This document shows, piece by piece, positions 8,997-17,815 of a stretch of DNA of 64,000 bases (positions within the stretch are counted from its first letter, which is position 1; the number at the start of each line of letters is the position of its first letter). Location of the stretch: assembly GCF_003344785.1 (NCBI RefSeq), contig NZ_QPMK01000019.1:1-64000 (forward strand), read 5' to 3'. Position numbers and translations under genes: made by a program. Origin of the DNA: Thalassococcus profundi. GTDB taxonomy: Bacteria > Pseudomonadota > Alphaproteobacteria > Rhodobacterales > Rhodobacteraceae. The notes below the pieces were generated by a model that was given only the letters and a program-made list of their open reading frames with translations, searched no databases and was not told the DNA's origin.

Positions 8997-9808
8997 ACCG
9001 CGCAGACATCGCGGCTCGGGTCGAGGCCCATCCGGTCAAAGGCACGCCCGATGAGATGCGCGCCGCGTTCCGGGCGCTCGCACCCGATGGTCCATGGGGC
9101 AGACGGGACTGCATCGGCGGTGTGCCGGTCGTGATACACGGCACGGAATCCGGGAACGATGGGACGATCCTTTTCCTGCACGGTGGCGGATATGTCTTCG
9201 GCGATGCGACGACACACGCCGCCGCAGCTGCCTGTCTTGCCGAACTGACCGGTGACTGCGTGATCCTGCCGGAGTATCGGCTGGCCCCGGAACATCCCTG
9301 GCCCGCGCCACTGAACGACGCCTGTGCGGTGCTCAACGCCCGGGACGGGCCGATCTCGGTCGTGGGCGACAGTGCGGGGGGCCATCTTGCTCTGTCCTTG
9401 ACGCTGGCGCGACCGGGCAGGGTCGATGCCCTTGCGCTGATCTCGCCCAACACCGACCGGACCGGACTAAGCCGGACGCGGGACTCCAACTCGGCCCATG
9501 ACCTGATGAACAGCGATGCGGATGACGCGGCGCTTGGTGCATTGGCCTTCGGCGATCGGCACGCCGACGATCCGGCGGTGTCGCCGCTGCTGTCGGACCT
9601 GTCCGGACTGCCGCCGCTTTATCTTACGGCAACAACGACCGAGGTGCTGCTTGACGACACCTTGCTTTTTGCACGCGCCGCGGCGCGTGCGGGAGTGCGG
9701 GTAACGCTGAAGGTAGAGCCCGACCTGTTCCACATGTGGACGCTCTGGCCCGCCTGGCCACCCGCACGGCGCAGTTGGGCCGGGGTGGCGCAGGCGCTGT
9801 CGCGCTGA
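8993..9808 (+). CDS. Alpha/beta hydrolase, hormone-sensitive-lipase-type esterase
   Basis: A 271-residue alpha/beta hydrolase. HGGGY (about residues 62-66) is the oxyanion-hole motif of the HSL/esterase family and GDSAGG is the nucleophile elbow with the catalytic Ser. The late segments LLDDTLLFA and LFHMW supply the candidate Asp and His. There is no signal peptide. It starts inside the stop codon of the SDR gene (ATGA), so the two form one unit. It should hydrolyse a small carboxyl ester or lactone; the substrate is unknown. The unit is convergent with the symporter gene downstream. Confidence 0.88.
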   Translation: MNRADIAARVEAHPVKGTPDEMRAAFRALAPDGPWGRRDCIGGVPVVIHGTESGNDGTILFLHGGGYVFGDATTHAAAAACLAELTGDCVILPEYRLAPEHPWPAPLNDACAVLNARDGPISVVGDSAGGHLALSLTLARPGRVDALALISPNTDRTGLSRTRDSNSAHDLMNSDADDAALGALAFGDRHADDPAVSPLLSDLSGLPPLYLTATTTEVLLDDTLLFARAAARAGVRVTLKVEPDLFHMWTLWPAWPPARRSWAGVAQALSR

Positions 9809-9823
9809 CGCCGCCCCCGCCGA

Positions 9824-11431
9824 TCACCAGAACCAGACGATCATCGCGCACATGCAGACGATCAGCAGGCCGGAGAGCAAGGTCCGGTCCAGCCAGATCG
9901 GACGCTCCAGCGTGGTAAAGATCTCCTTGGCCTCGCCCCTGCTCCAGACCAGTTTGTCGACGCCTTCCTTGACCTCGGTGCGGGTCATCGCGCTCAGACC
10001 GACGTGCAGGCCGATGGCGATGAACATCAGGATGGACGACATCACCGTGTAGTGGATTTCGGGCAGGCCCATCGCGGACCACCAGCCCATGACTTCCTTG
10101 GCGATGAAGATCGGAACGCCAACCACCAGGCCGAAAAGAATGGTCCAGAAGGCGCCCGTGCCGTTGAGCCATGGGATGAAGATCCCCAGTACGTAGACCA
10201 CCACGATGGGCGGAATGATGTAGCTGAGCGACGACTGGAAGTACGAGAAGAGCGATTCGAACCCCGCGATCATCGGCGCATAGATCGCGCCGATCACCAT
10301 GCATGTGCCTGTCACGATCTTGCCGATCTTCACGTAGGTGTCGTCGTCCAGATCGGGCTTCAGCGGCTTGACGAAATCAAGCGTGACCAGCGTGCCGGCC
10401 GAGTTCAGCGCCGAGTCGAGCGACGACATGATCGCCGCGATCAGCGCTGCCATGATCAGACCGCGGACACCGATCGGCATCAGCTCGAAGGCGAGGGTGG
10501 GGAAGGCGAGGTCCGGCGTCTCGAGGTCGGGGTAGAGCTTGAGCGCGATAAGACCCGGCAGGATCATCAGAAAGAGGTTCGGGATCTTGAGAAACCCGGC
10601 AAAGATCGCGCCGATCTGCCCTTCCTTCAGGTCCTTTGCGCCCAGGGTACGTTGCACGACGAACTGGTTGATCGTCCAGTAGTAGAAGCCCAGCAGCACC
10701 ACGCCCCAAAGCCCTGTCCAGGGCAGGAAGTCGTTGTCGGCGGGCAGGATCAGGTGCGTCTTGCTGTCCTCGACATCGACGAAAAGCTCTTGCCAGCCGC
10801 CGATCTCTTCGAGCCCGATCCAGAACAGGGCCGCCGCGCCGACGATCAGAAGGATCGCCTGCACCGTGTCGGTGACCACGACGGCCGACAGACCGCCGAG
10901 GATCGTGTAGATGCCCGCGACAAGGGCCAGCACGGCGACGGCGGTCCAGAGGTTAAGGTATTCCGTAACGTTCGAGATCACCAGCCCGCCCGCGTAGAGC
11001 GCGCCGGCCGTGTCGATGAACATGATCGCAAGGATCGTGAACGCCGAGAATGCCCGGCGCGAACGTACGTCGTACCGGGTCTCGAGATATTCCGGCACCG
11101 TCGACACCTTGGCGCGCAGGTACGATGGCAGGATGAAGATGGCGAAGATCACCAGAATGAAGGCGGCGGTCCATTCGTAGTTGAAGATTACCACGCCGTT
11201 CGCATAGGCGCCGCCCATCAGGCCGACGAAGCTCGATCCGCTCATGTTGGACGCGAAGAGCGAGAAACCGATCAGGTACCAGGGGATCGAGCGACCGGCG
11301 AGAAAGTAACTGTCGCTGTCACCGTCCCTGTTTTTTCGCGACACATACAGGCCGTGCGCGATGACGCCGATGAAGTAGACAACGACAATCAGGTAGTCGA
11401 TCCAACTGAGCGAAAAGTTTGCACTGTCCAT
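9824..11431 (-). CDS. Sodium/solute symporter (SSS family, SGLT-like)
   Basis: A 535-residue membrane protein with the SSS fold of about 14 helices. It opens with SWIDYLIVVVYFIGVIAHG and has the conserved first-helix region SNMSGSSFVGLMGGAYANG. A later segment IPNLFLMILPG follows, and MSSLDSALNSAGTLVTLDF holds the sodium-site serines. Length and motifs fit the sodium/sugar branch (vSGLT, about 540 residues). It would import a sugar or similar solute with sodium. Its place among GH13 and sugar-oxidising genes supports a sugar substrate, but this is inference. It is read alone, towards the esterase gene. AAGGGAGGTC precedes the ATG. Confidence 0.9.
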   Translation of the reverse strand: MDSANFSLSWIDYLIVVVYFIGVIAHGLYVSRKNRDGDSDSYFLAGRSIPWYLIGFSLFASNMSGSSFVGLMGGAYANGVVIFNYEWTAAFILVIFAIFILPSYLRAKVSTVPEYLETRYDVRSRRAFSAFTILAIMFIDTAGALYAGGLVISNVTEYLNLWTAVAVLALVAGIYTILGGLSAVVVTDTVQAILLIVGAAALFWIGLEEIGGWQELFVDVEDSKTHLILPADNDFLPWTGLWGVVLLGFYYWTINQFVVQRTLGAKDLKEGQIGAIFAGFLKIPNLFLMILPGLIALKLYPDLETPDLAFPTLAFELMPIGVRGLIMAALIAAIMSSLDSALNSAGTLVTLDFVKPLKPDLDDDTYVKIGKIVTGTCMVIGAIYAPMIAGFESLFSYFQSSLSYIIPPIVVVYVLGIFIPWLNGTGAFWTILFGLVVGVPIFIAKEVMGWWSAMGLPEIHYTVMSSILMFIAIGLHVGLSAMTRTEVKEGVDKLVWSRGEAKEIFTTLERPIWLDRTLLSGLLIVCMCAMIVWFW

Positions 11432-11552
11432 CGAAGACCTCCCTTGCGACTGAAATGGCTTGGGTCATAAACAGGGTATTTCACGAAAATGTTCCAAAAA
11501 GTGTTTAATATTAATACCTTATAGTGATCCAGACTCAGCTGTCGCGTGCCGC

Positions 11553-11573
11553 CGAAGGATCAACTATCCTTCG
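11553..11573. repeat. Perfect inverted repeat downstream of dps
   Basis: CGAAGGAT and ATCCTTCG face each other across a five-base loop, 37 bp after the dps stop codon. The position fits an RNA hairpin ending the dps transcript, but no T-run follows on that strand, so terminator function is unproven. Confidence 0.45.
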
Positions 11574-11609
11574 ACGGCTGCCGTCATATTCGCTGCGACG
11601 CGGCGTCTC

Positions 11610-12083
11610 TCAGGCGTTGGCGCCGATGAACCAGGCGTCCTTGTCGATGGCCCGGCTGACCTCGGTGAAGAGGTCTGCGGTATCCTCGTCCCCGGCCTCT
11701 TCGGCCAGGTCCATCGCTTTGCGGATGTTGCTGCCGACCTGCATGAACCGATCCTTCAAGGCGTCGATATGCACCTCGATCCGGCTTTCCTCGACCGGGT
11801 AGGCGTCAACTGTCGTCTTGCTTGCCACGACCTCCGCCGTGCCGGCCGCATAGCCGCCGAGGATGACCGCGCGTTCCGCCATCAGGTCGGCGCCGTCGCG
11901 CAGCCGGTCGGCCACGTCGTCCAGCATCTCGTGCACGCCGATAAAGCCGCGGCCCTTCAGGTTCCAATGCGCCTGCTTGACCGCGAGCGTCAGGGCGACG
12001 GTGTCGACAAGGTTGCTGTTGAGCAGGTCCACCATCTGGCTGCGTGTGTCCTGGTTCAGTCCGGACGTGAAATTCTCGGGCAT
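11610..12083 (-). CDS. dps: Dps/ferritin-like DNA-protection protein
   Basis: A 157-residue Dps-type ferritin. The ferroxidase signature is present: KQAHWNLKGRGFIGVHEML followed by DDVADRLRDGADLMAERAV, with the His, Asp and Glu residues that bind iron at the subunit interface. The protein forms hollow dodecamers that oxidise ferrous iron with peroxide and protect DNA. The start ATG at 12083 is followed by the usual polar N-terminus PENFTSGLNQDTRSQ; the frame extends much further upstream but without Dps similarity. It is next to oxidase and dehydrogenase genes that generate peroxide risk. AGACCC-rich sequence precedes the start and no strong operator was seen. Confidence 0.93.
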   Translation of the reverse strand: MPENFTSGLNQDTRSQMVDLLNSNLVDTVALTLAVKQAHWNLKGRGFIGVHEMLDDVADRLRDGADLMAERAVILGGYAAGTAEVVASKTTVDAYPVEESRIEVHIDALKDRFMQVGSNIRKAMDLAEEAGDEDTADLFTEVSRAIDKDAWFIGANA

Positions 12084-12154
12084 GGGTCTCTTGTCCTTTT
12101 CTGTTCGTGTTTCGTGGGTTGGCGGGTTGTGGTGCCGCCTGTGCCGGGGCGCTT

Positions 12155-12568
12155 TCAGGCGGTCTCGGGCGGTTCCGCCCAGAACCCGGGAACGCCCCCG
12201 CAGTAGCTGATGACGTTGTTCGACTCTTCTATGGCCGCCCACATCAACGCCGATGAGAAGCCGATCCGCGCAGCATCGTCGCCGGGTGTCACGCCGGTCC
12301 AGAGCGCCTCGAGCAACCGGATACGCACCTCCTCGGGCAACGCCTCGCCCCGGTCCACTTGTTCCAGCGCGCGCAGATCCTCGGGCAGGGCGTCGGCCAG
12401 TCCGCGCAACAGGTCTTGCGGCAGCGGATTGACTCCCGCCAACGCGGCCAGCCGGTTCATGGCTGCGGGCAGTACGGCGCCACCCTGAGCGAGCGATGCG
12501 CCGGGAAAGGCGGCGGCGGCAGCGGTCAGGGCCAGAAGCGTGCGGCGGTCGGTGCGCGGAGCGGTCAT
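12155..12568 (-). CDS. Small (gamma-like) subunit of a FAD-dependent sugar dehydrogenase
   Basis: A 137-residue protein with a twin-arginine signal (TDRRTLLALTAAAAA...SLAQ, about residues 6-30) and a short mature part ending FSSALMWAAIEESNNVISYC and GGVPGFWAEPPETA. This resembles the small subunits of membrane-bound sorbitol, fructose and glucose dehydrogenases, which are needed to export the large FAD subunit through the Tat pathway. Its start overlaps the stop of the cytochrome gene upstream (ATGA, 12565-12568), so the two are coupled. The FAD subunit is encoded divergently at 13350. Function is inferred from this arrangement together with the terminal motif. Confidence 0.75.
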   Translation of the reverse strand: MTAPRTDRRTLLALTAAAAAFPGASLAQGGAVLPAAMNRLAALAGVNPLPQDLLRGLADALPEDLRALEQVDRGEALPEEVRIRLLEALWTGVTPGDDAARIGFSSALMWAAIEESNNVISYCGGVPGFWAEPPETA

Positions 12569-13206
12569 GGCGCGTCCCTTTCTCGGAAAGATGCGTAGTA
12601 GGCAGCCAGGGCGTCGATCTCTGCGACATCGAGCGCCGACGCGTAGGCCTGCATGCGTCCCATAGGTCCGGTCTGGCGAGATCCGTCGGCATAGGCGCGC
12701 AATTGATCTGCAAGGTAGTATTCGGGCTGGCCGTGCAGGCGTGGCGCCGCGCGGGCCGACATGTCGATCCCGTCCACGGTGCCGAGCATGTGGCAACTTT
12801 CACAGGGCGCGACGCCACGATCCCAGGCGCCGTTCTGCACCAATTCCTCGGCGATACCGACGTCCTCTGCCTGCGGCGGGCGCACAAGATCGGGTGCCGG
12901 TGCATGGGCGTACATGCGGGCCATCGGCACGTCTCCGTGAACGCCAAGCGCCCGCGCGGTCATCTGCATCTGCGGGTGCTGGCGGACACCTGTTCGATAG
13001 GCCTCCAGCTGCTTGCCGATGTAGCGCGCGGGCTGGCCGTTCAGCACCGGATACCGGGGCGCGGCGTCCGACGTGTCGTTCCGGTCGAGTGTATGGCATG
13101 CGGAGCAATTCAGCAGGATGTCGAGGGATTGCGGCACGGCGGCGGAAGGGCCGGTCAGCAGCGCCGCAAGTGTCCAAGCGGGCAGGGCGCGGAAAGGCGA
13201 GAACAT
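12565..13206 (-). CDS. Diheme cytochrome c of the sugar dehydrogenase
   Basis: A 213-residue secreted cytochrome with an N-terminal hydrophobic segment (LPAWTLAALLTGPSAAV). It has two heme sites, CSACH at about residue 35 and CESCH at about 135, each followed by the GxPARYI or GQPEYYL type loop of the two-domain cytochrome c4 fold. It should take electrons from the FAD subunit encoded at 13350 and pass them to an oxidase. The start ATG 13206 has a perfect AGGAGG eight bases upstream; the longer open frame has no such site. The partners of this enzyme class often have three hemes, so a two-heme version is notable. Confidence 0.88.
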   Translation of the reverse strand: MFSPFRALPAWTLAALLTGPSAAVPQSLDILLNCSACHTLDRNDTSDAAPRYPVLNGQPARYIGKQLEAYRTGVRQHPQMQMTARALGVHGDVPMARMYAHAPAPDLVRPPQAEDVGIAEELVQNGAWDRGVAPCESCHMLGTVDGIDMSARAAPRLHGQPEYYLADQLRAYADGSRQTGPMGRMQAYASALDVAEIDALAAYYASFRERDAP

Positions 13207-13349
13207 CGGAGCGATTCCTCCTTTCTGGGGAGTGGGCAGGGCAACCGTATCCACGGGAAAACACGACCGATGCGGAAGCGGTTCCGAAAAACTTCGGAAC
13301 CCAGCCAGCCGCGTGCGGTTGGTTCCAAGACACGAAAAGGAGGTGCGAC
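13207..13349. promoter_or_regulatory. Divergent promoter region of the sugar dehydrogenase genes
   Basis: The 143 bp separate two divergent coding regions, each with a perfect ribosome site (AGGAGG for the cytochrome gene on the minus strand, AAAAGGAGGTGCGAC for the FAD subunit on the plus strand). Promoters for both directions must lie here. I see no clear operator. GAAAAACTTCGGAACC is a weak inverted sequence in the middle. Confidence 0.5.
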
Positions 13350-14966
13350 ATGGCAGCAACCGACCTGCCGCTCGAACCCGATGTGCTCGTCGTCGGGGCG
13401 GGTATCGCCGGCGGCATGGTCGCCGATGAAGTAGCCGCCGCCGGTCTCAACTGCGTCATTCTGGAAAGCGGACCCGTTCTGGAAAGAGACGCGCTGGTGC
13501 GCAATTGGCGCAGTGCGGCCCGGACCGATTTCATGGCGCCCTATCCGCAACCCGAATATGCGCCGGTGCCCGATCCGACCAACTGGGGCGATTACCTGAT
13601 CCAGACCGGACCTGATCCCTACAACCAGCAGTTCATCCGGGGCGTGGGCGGTACGACGTGGCACTGGGCCGCGGCCAGTTGGCGCTACCTCCCTGTCGAT
13701 TTCCGTCTGCGCAGCACCTATGGCGTCGGGCGCGACTGGCCGATCGGGTACGAGACGCTCGAACCGTTCTACCAACTGGCCGAAGAGCGCATGGGCGTGT
13801 CCGGCGCCCCGGCGGACGGTCTCGCGCCGCGCAGCGCGGACTATCCGATGGGTCCGATGCCGCTGTCTTACATGGAGCGCACCATCGCCGAAACTCTGAA
13901 CGCGCATGGCTACATGATGCAGACCGAACCGGTCGCCCGGAACAATCGGACATACGATGGACGACCGCCGTGCTGCGGTAACAACAACTGCATGCCGATC
14001 TGCCCCATCGGCGCGCAATATTCCGGCAATATTGCCGTCGAGCGCGCGCAGGAAAGCGGCGCACAGGTCATCACTGAAGCCGTGGCGCATTTCATCGAGC
14101 GCGGCTCTGACGGGCAGATCGAGGCGGTGCGATACCTGAAACCGGACGGGTCCGAATGGCGGGTGCGCGCGCGAATGTTTGTACTGGCCGCCAATGGAAT
14201 CGAGACGCCGCGCCTCATGCTGCTGTCGGCTCAGGACGGCGCGCCGGACGGGATCGGCAATCAGTCCGATCAGGTCGGACGCAACCTGATGGATCATCCG
14301 GGCACCACTGTCGAATTCGAGATGCCCGAACCCGTCTGGCCCGGGCGCGGTCCGCAGGAAGGCACGTCGATCCTGAAATTCCGCGACGGCGACCACAGGC
14401 GCGATTTCGCGGCAAAGAAGCTGCATCTGTGGAACGGTTCTGCCGTCGCGGGCGTGGCGCAGGAAGCGATCGAGGAAGGGCTCACCGGAGACGAGCTCCG
14501 CCGCACGGTGCGGGATCGCGCCGCCCGCCGCTGTGCCATCAACAACTTCCACGAACAGCTGCCCGACCCCGCAAACCGCCTGACCCTCAGCGAGGGTCAG
14601 ACCGATCCGCTGGGTCTGGCGCGGCCCTCCATCCACTACGAGATAGGCGACTACGTCCGCCGCAGCGCCAAGCACACGGCAGAGGTCTATCGCGACATCG
14701 TCGACCGCCTTGGCGCGCGCGCGATCTCGGTTGGCGACGGCAGCGACGGCTTTGCGCCCAACAACCACATCATGGGCGCCACGATCATGGGGAACGATCC
14801 GACGAACTCGGTGGTCGACGGCACCTGCCGAACTCACGACCACGACAACCTGTATGTCGCATCGTCTTCGGTGTTTTCCTCGGCCGCCTGCGTGAACTCG
14901 ACGCTCACCATCGCGGCCCTGTCACTCCGGATCGGAGAGCGGATCGTCGAACGTCTGCGCGCGTGA
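13350..14966 (+). CDS. FAD-dependent sugar dehydrogenase catalytic subunit (GMC family)
   Basis: A 538-residue GMC oxidoreductase. The Rossmann motif VVGAGIAGG lies near residue 17, GVGGTTWHWAAASWRYLP binds FAD, and the C-terminal HIMGATIMGNDPTNSVVDG plus NSTLTIAALSLRIG are the flavin and substrate-binding ends. The motif CCGNNNCMPICPIGAQ (Cys208, Cys209, Cys214) matches the 3Fe-4S cluster motif known from the bacterial FAD-glucose dehydrogenase complex and fructose dehydrogenase. The enzyme should oxidise a sugar or polyol in the periplasm, moving electrons through FAD and the cluster to the cytochrome encoded divergently at 12565. It has no signal of its own, consistent with export together with the Tat-signal small subunit. 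The exact sugar is not readable. Confidence 0.9.
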   Translation: MAATDLPLEPDVLVVGAGIAGGMVADEVAAAGLNCVILESGPVLERDALVRNWRSAARTDFMAPYPQPEYAPVPDPTNWGDYLIQTGPDPYNQQFIRGVGGTTWHWAAASWRYLPVDFRLRSTYGVGRDWPIGYETLEPFYQLAEERMGVSGAPADGLAPRSADYPMGPMPLSYMERTIAETLNAHGYMMQTEPVARNNRTYDGRPPCCGNNNCMPICPIGAQYSGNIAVERAQESGAQVITEAVAHFIERGSDGQIEAVRYLKPDGSEWRVRARMFVLAANGIETPRLMLLSAQDGAPDGIGNQSDQVGRNLMDHPGTTVEFEMPEPVWPGRGPQEGTSILKFRDGDHRRDFAAKKLHLWNGSAVAGVAQEAIEEGLTGDELRRTVRDRAARRCAINNFHEQLPDPANRLTLSEGQTDPLGLARPSIHYEIGDYVRRSAKHTAEVYRDIVDRLGARAISVGDGSDGFAPNNHIMGATIMGNDPTNSVVDGTCRTHDHDNLYVASSSVFSSAACVNSTLTIAALSLRIGERIVERLRA

Positions 14967-15118
14967 TCTGCAAATCCGTGGCCGGGATCAGATGTCCGCT
15001 GCGCATGAAAGTCACCGGACCCCGAAGGATCCGGCCATTCTGTCGTTCAGCCGACGCTTTTTATCGGCTCTGACGCCGCATGAAACAGGTGCTCCGGTCA
15101 CAGTGTCCTCGCCTTGTT

Positions 15119-16279
15119 TCAGTGCCAGGACGGGCACGCGGTTTTTTTGGGATGCCTCTCGGCGCCCGGCAGGTAGGACGTGATGTCCCTGTTGGTCCCC
15201 GCGGCAAAATCCCGTGCCACCGCGCTCCAGTCCACGTGGGCCGCTTGCGACCAGTCGACCTCGATCCATGTCGGCGCCTTGACCTCTGGCCGGATCGCCG
15301 CCGCCCGGGCTTGCGCGTAATCCACCACACGCCGACCTTCGGAGAATCCGTCAAGCGACTGATCCCAGCGTTGACCGTTCAGGGTCAGGCCCAGCGTCCG
15401 TGCCCTGGGATCGTATTCCGCCGTGAAGAGAGTGCCGAACCCGGCGTCGTACCGGTCTTGCAGGAGCGGCGGTTTCAGGAACTGGCGGTTGAGCTTGCGC
15501 GGCTTGACGTTCAGCTTTTTGAGGTGCGTGTGACGTTGATATGTCCGTGTGAACTTCGGCCTGTCCGCGACGGTCCCGCCACCCTGATGATTGGTCGCAA
15601 TCGCGCGCGGCATCACGGTCACGCCGCCTCCGGGCGAAAGCTCCACGCTTGCGGTTTTGCCCGATGCGTCTGCCAGCACGAGGTTGTAGGCCATGTGCGA
15701 CGGAACCTTCGCGAGGACCTTCAAGGCCTGCGGAACGGTTTCGCAGGTTTCCAGAAGGTAGCGGACGATGGTCGTGATCCCGAAGCCCTTGCCGGTTTCG
15801 GAGCGTCCGCCATAGGCCAGGGCAACGCTCAGGCCCGCGTCATTGATCCCGTCCGACAGGCCCCAGAGGAACTCGACCATACCCATGACCGCGCGTCCGG
15901 TCCATTCCGAGCGCAACAGGAAGCCTTCGTTCAGGTCCGGGGACAGGTCATAGTTGCGGACCAGCCGGACATGTTTCTTGCTGGCGGCGGCGGCCAGGGA
16001 ACAGCCGCCAAGATAGGCGGGCGGACACCATGTCGATAGGAACCGCGCCGCGCGGTCGGATCCGCCGGCAAGGCCCACCAGTCTGCCGTACACCGGAACC
16101 AGTTCCGGCATGTAGCGCGCAAGAGCCTTTTCGCTGGCGTCTCTCGACGGCCCGCTGTCCCCGCTGCGGGCGCGGAACCAGGCTTCGTAGGCAGGCCAGG
16201 ACCGGGCCCAACGCGCGGCCCATTTCGGGCCGGGCGCGGCCTCGTCGATGGCATCGAAAGTCAGTTTCAGCGGTGTCAT
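15119..16279 (-). CDS. C45-family (acyl-coenzyme A:6-APA acyltransferase-like) N-terminal-nucleophile hydrolase
   Basis: A 386-residue protein of the peptidase C45/AAT family. In this family the chain cleaves itself before a Cys, which then becomes the N-terminal nucleophile. Here LGGCSLAAAASKKH gives Cys93 as the candidate, followed by the usual LVRNYDL and later LADASGKTASVELSPGG and ATNHQ. Members hydrolyse or transfer acyl groups on amides, and the natural substrate is usually unknown. Unlike many relatives it has about 92 residues before the Cys and no signal peptide. It starts one base after the stop of the esterase gene at 16281; AAAGGAACG in that gene's end is its ribosome site. The pair may process acylated amides or esters. 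Confidence 0.8.
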   Translation of the reverse strand: MTPLKLTFDAIDEAAPGPKWAARWARSWPAYEAWFRARSGDSGPSRDASEKALARYMPELVPVYGRLVGLAGGSDRAARFLSTWCPPAYLGGCSLAAAASKKHVRLVRNYDLSPDLNEGFLLRSEWTGRAVMGMVEFLWGLSDGINDAGLSVALAYGGRSETGKGFGITTIVRYLLETCETVPQALKVLAKVPSHMAYNLVLADASGKTASVELSPGGGVTVMPRAIATNHQGGGTVADRPKFTRTYQRHTHLKKLNVKPRKLNRQFLKPPLLQDRYDAGFGTLFTAEYDPRARTLGLTLNGQRWDQSLDGFSEGRRVVDYAQARAAAIRPEVKAPTWIEVDWSQAAHVDWSAVARDFAAGTNRDITSYLPGAERHPKKTACPSWH

Positions 16280-16280
16280 T

Positions 16281-17360
16281 TCAGATCGTTCCTTTTGGTG
16301 TATCGAGGAAAAAGCGCACCATCTCCGCGCTGGCGTCCGGACCTTTCGTGTCCGCGTATGACCCCTCTGGTTTTCCGCCGGACCAGGCATGCCCCAGGCC
16401 GTCAATGCTCCAGTGCTCGACCAGGGCAGAGCCGTCGGGACCGTAGGCGAGGGTGCATGTGTAGGAGCGCCCGGCGGTCGTTCCGGTTGCCGTCGTTTCG
16501 ATACATTGCGCCGCGTCGCCGCATGCGCGCCGCGCGATGGCGTCCGAGTTGGACCGGTGCACCGTCTTATCCCCCGTGCCGTGGAAAATGATCGTACGTG
16601 TCGGTTGGGTCTTGGCCGTAGTCTGCATCTGCTCGACTGCGTTGCCCGCCATCGCCGCATAGGCCGAGCCGACATCCCGGGCCACTCCGGCCGGCAGTCC
16701 GGAATGCGCACCGACGGCAGCGAAAACGTCGCCGTAGACGTCGCCCAGGATGACCGCCATCGCCGCACCCGCGGACAATCCTGCCACGAAATTGCGCTCT
16801 CTTCCGACGCCATGTGCTGCGCAGACCTTGGCGGCGATGCCGGCCAGGATCGCAGGCTCGCCTTGTCCGCGCTGCTGATCCCGCCGGTTGAACCAGTTCC
16901 AGCAGGATTGCGCATTGTCGCCGCGAGACTGCGCCGGGTAGACGATGACAAGACCGTGCTCCTCGGCCAGTGCGTTCATGCCGGTGCCGGCGGCGAAATC
17001 CTCGGGTGTCTGGGTGCAGCCGTGCAGCATCATGATGACGCCGTTGACCCGATCCTTGGCCGACGCCGGAACGTAGGTGAGGTAATCTCGGCTGCCCGCG
17101 CGACAGCTGAAGGTCGTTCGATCGAAGCGCGCGCCCGGCGTTGACGGTACGGCCCGGGCGGCTCTTCCTGTCATCGGAGAGGCGAAGCGGTCTTTCAATT
17201 CATCAAGCCGCACCATGTTCGGCAGCGCGTCACCGATTGCTGCTCCGGCATTCTGATCCAGGCCATGTTGCGCGAGCGTGCGCCTCACCAGTTCATGCGC
17301 GGCCGAAGACCATGCGGTATCTGCCGCCGGGCGACTTGCGCCGACGTTGAGTTTTTTCAT
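16281..17360 (-). CDS. PHB-depolymerase-family esterase
   Basis: A 359-residue alpha/beta hydrolase of the Esterase_PHB type. It has the oxyanion motif LHGCTQTPEDF (about residues 112-122), lipase box GLSAGAAM with Ser196, and the late motif IDGLGHAWSGG with the catalytic His. Relatives act on short-chain polyhydroxyalkanoates, feruloyl or acetyl esters. No signal peptide is visible, so it may be cytoplasmic or use an unseen route. It precedes and is coupled to the C45-type gene, and a CopG-type regulator gene lies 30 bp upstream on the same strand. The three genes form one likely operon. Confidence 0.88.
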   Translation of the reverse strand: MKKLNVGASRPAADTAWSSAAHELVRRTLAQHGLDQNAGAAIGDALPNMVRLDELKDRFASPMTGRAARAVPSTPGARFDRTTFSCRAGSRDYLTYVPASAKDRVNGVIMMLHGCTQTPEDFAAGTGMNALAEEHGLVIVYPAQSRGDNAQSCWNWFNRRDQQRGQGEPAILAGIAAKVCAAHGVGRERNFVAGLSAGAAMAVILGDVYGDVFAAVGAHSGLPAGVARDVGSAYAAMAGNAVEQMQTTAKTQPTRTIIFHGTGDKTVHRSNSDAIARRACGDAAQCIETTATGTTAGRSYTCTLAYGPDGSALVEHWSIDGLGHAWSGGKPEGSYADTKGPDASAEMVRFFLDTPKGTI

Positions 17361-17390
17361 CTGTTCAGTCCTGTCTATGCCGTGGGCGTG

Positions 17391-17807
17391 CTAGGTGATG
17401 CGGTCGGCCAGTGCTTTTTTGAGTTCGGCGCTGGCCTGCAAGGCCCCCAGCACCGTGATCGACGCGATTGCCTGACGGGCGAGGTCCGGAGGTATGTCGG
17501 AGTCGAAACGCGCCAGTCCGACGACCTTGATATGCAGAACTTCGCCCGCATCCCGAACCGCCTCGAGGTCGGCGACCGAATAGTCGCGAAGTCCGAGTTC
17601 CATCGTGTGCCGTTCGAGCGACTTGCTGACCACCTCGACGTGGGTGTCGAGCTGGTTGCGGATCGCTGTCCGGATGAAGTCACTCCGGTTCGAATAGAAT
17701 CCCTCCTGCACCAGCAGGTCGATCCGTCCGAGATCGACAAATCCGAGATTGATCGTGATCTTTTCGTTTTCAGGCTGCCTGTCGCGCAGTTGCCGTACGT
17801 TGCTCAT
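17391..17807 (-). CDS. CopG/ribbon-helix-helix transcriptional regulator
   Basis: A 138-residue protein with an N-terminal ribbon-helix-helix: KITINLGFVDLGRIDLLV followed by SNRSDFIRTAIRNQLDTH, the strand that enters the DNA groove and the two helices. The C-terminal part (MELGLRDYSVADLEAVRD and onwards) could form an effector or dimer domain. I chose ATG 17807 because GGAG lies six bases before it; a second ATG four codons upstream is possible. A 16-bp palindrome lies immediately upstream (17816-17831) and is a likely operator. It is first in a unit with the PHB-type esterase and C45-type hydrolase genes, which it probably controls. Confidence 0.82.
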   Translation of the reverse strand: MSNVRQLRDRQPENEKITINLGFVDLGRIDLLVQEGFYSNRSDFIRTAIRNQLDTHVEVVSKSLERHTMELGLRDYSVADLEAVRDAGEVLHIKVVGLARFDSDIPPDLARQAIASITVLGALQASAELKKALADRIT

Positions 17808-17815
17808 GCGATTCT

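Noticed and set aside
10004-11470. A long plus-strand gene opposite the symporter
   Set aside because: The product is dominated by Arg, Asp, Gln and His without domains; the minus-strand symporter is clearly the gene.
11553-11573. Strong terminator after dps
   Set aside because: The hairpin is perfect but there is no T-run; it is reported only as an inverted repeat.
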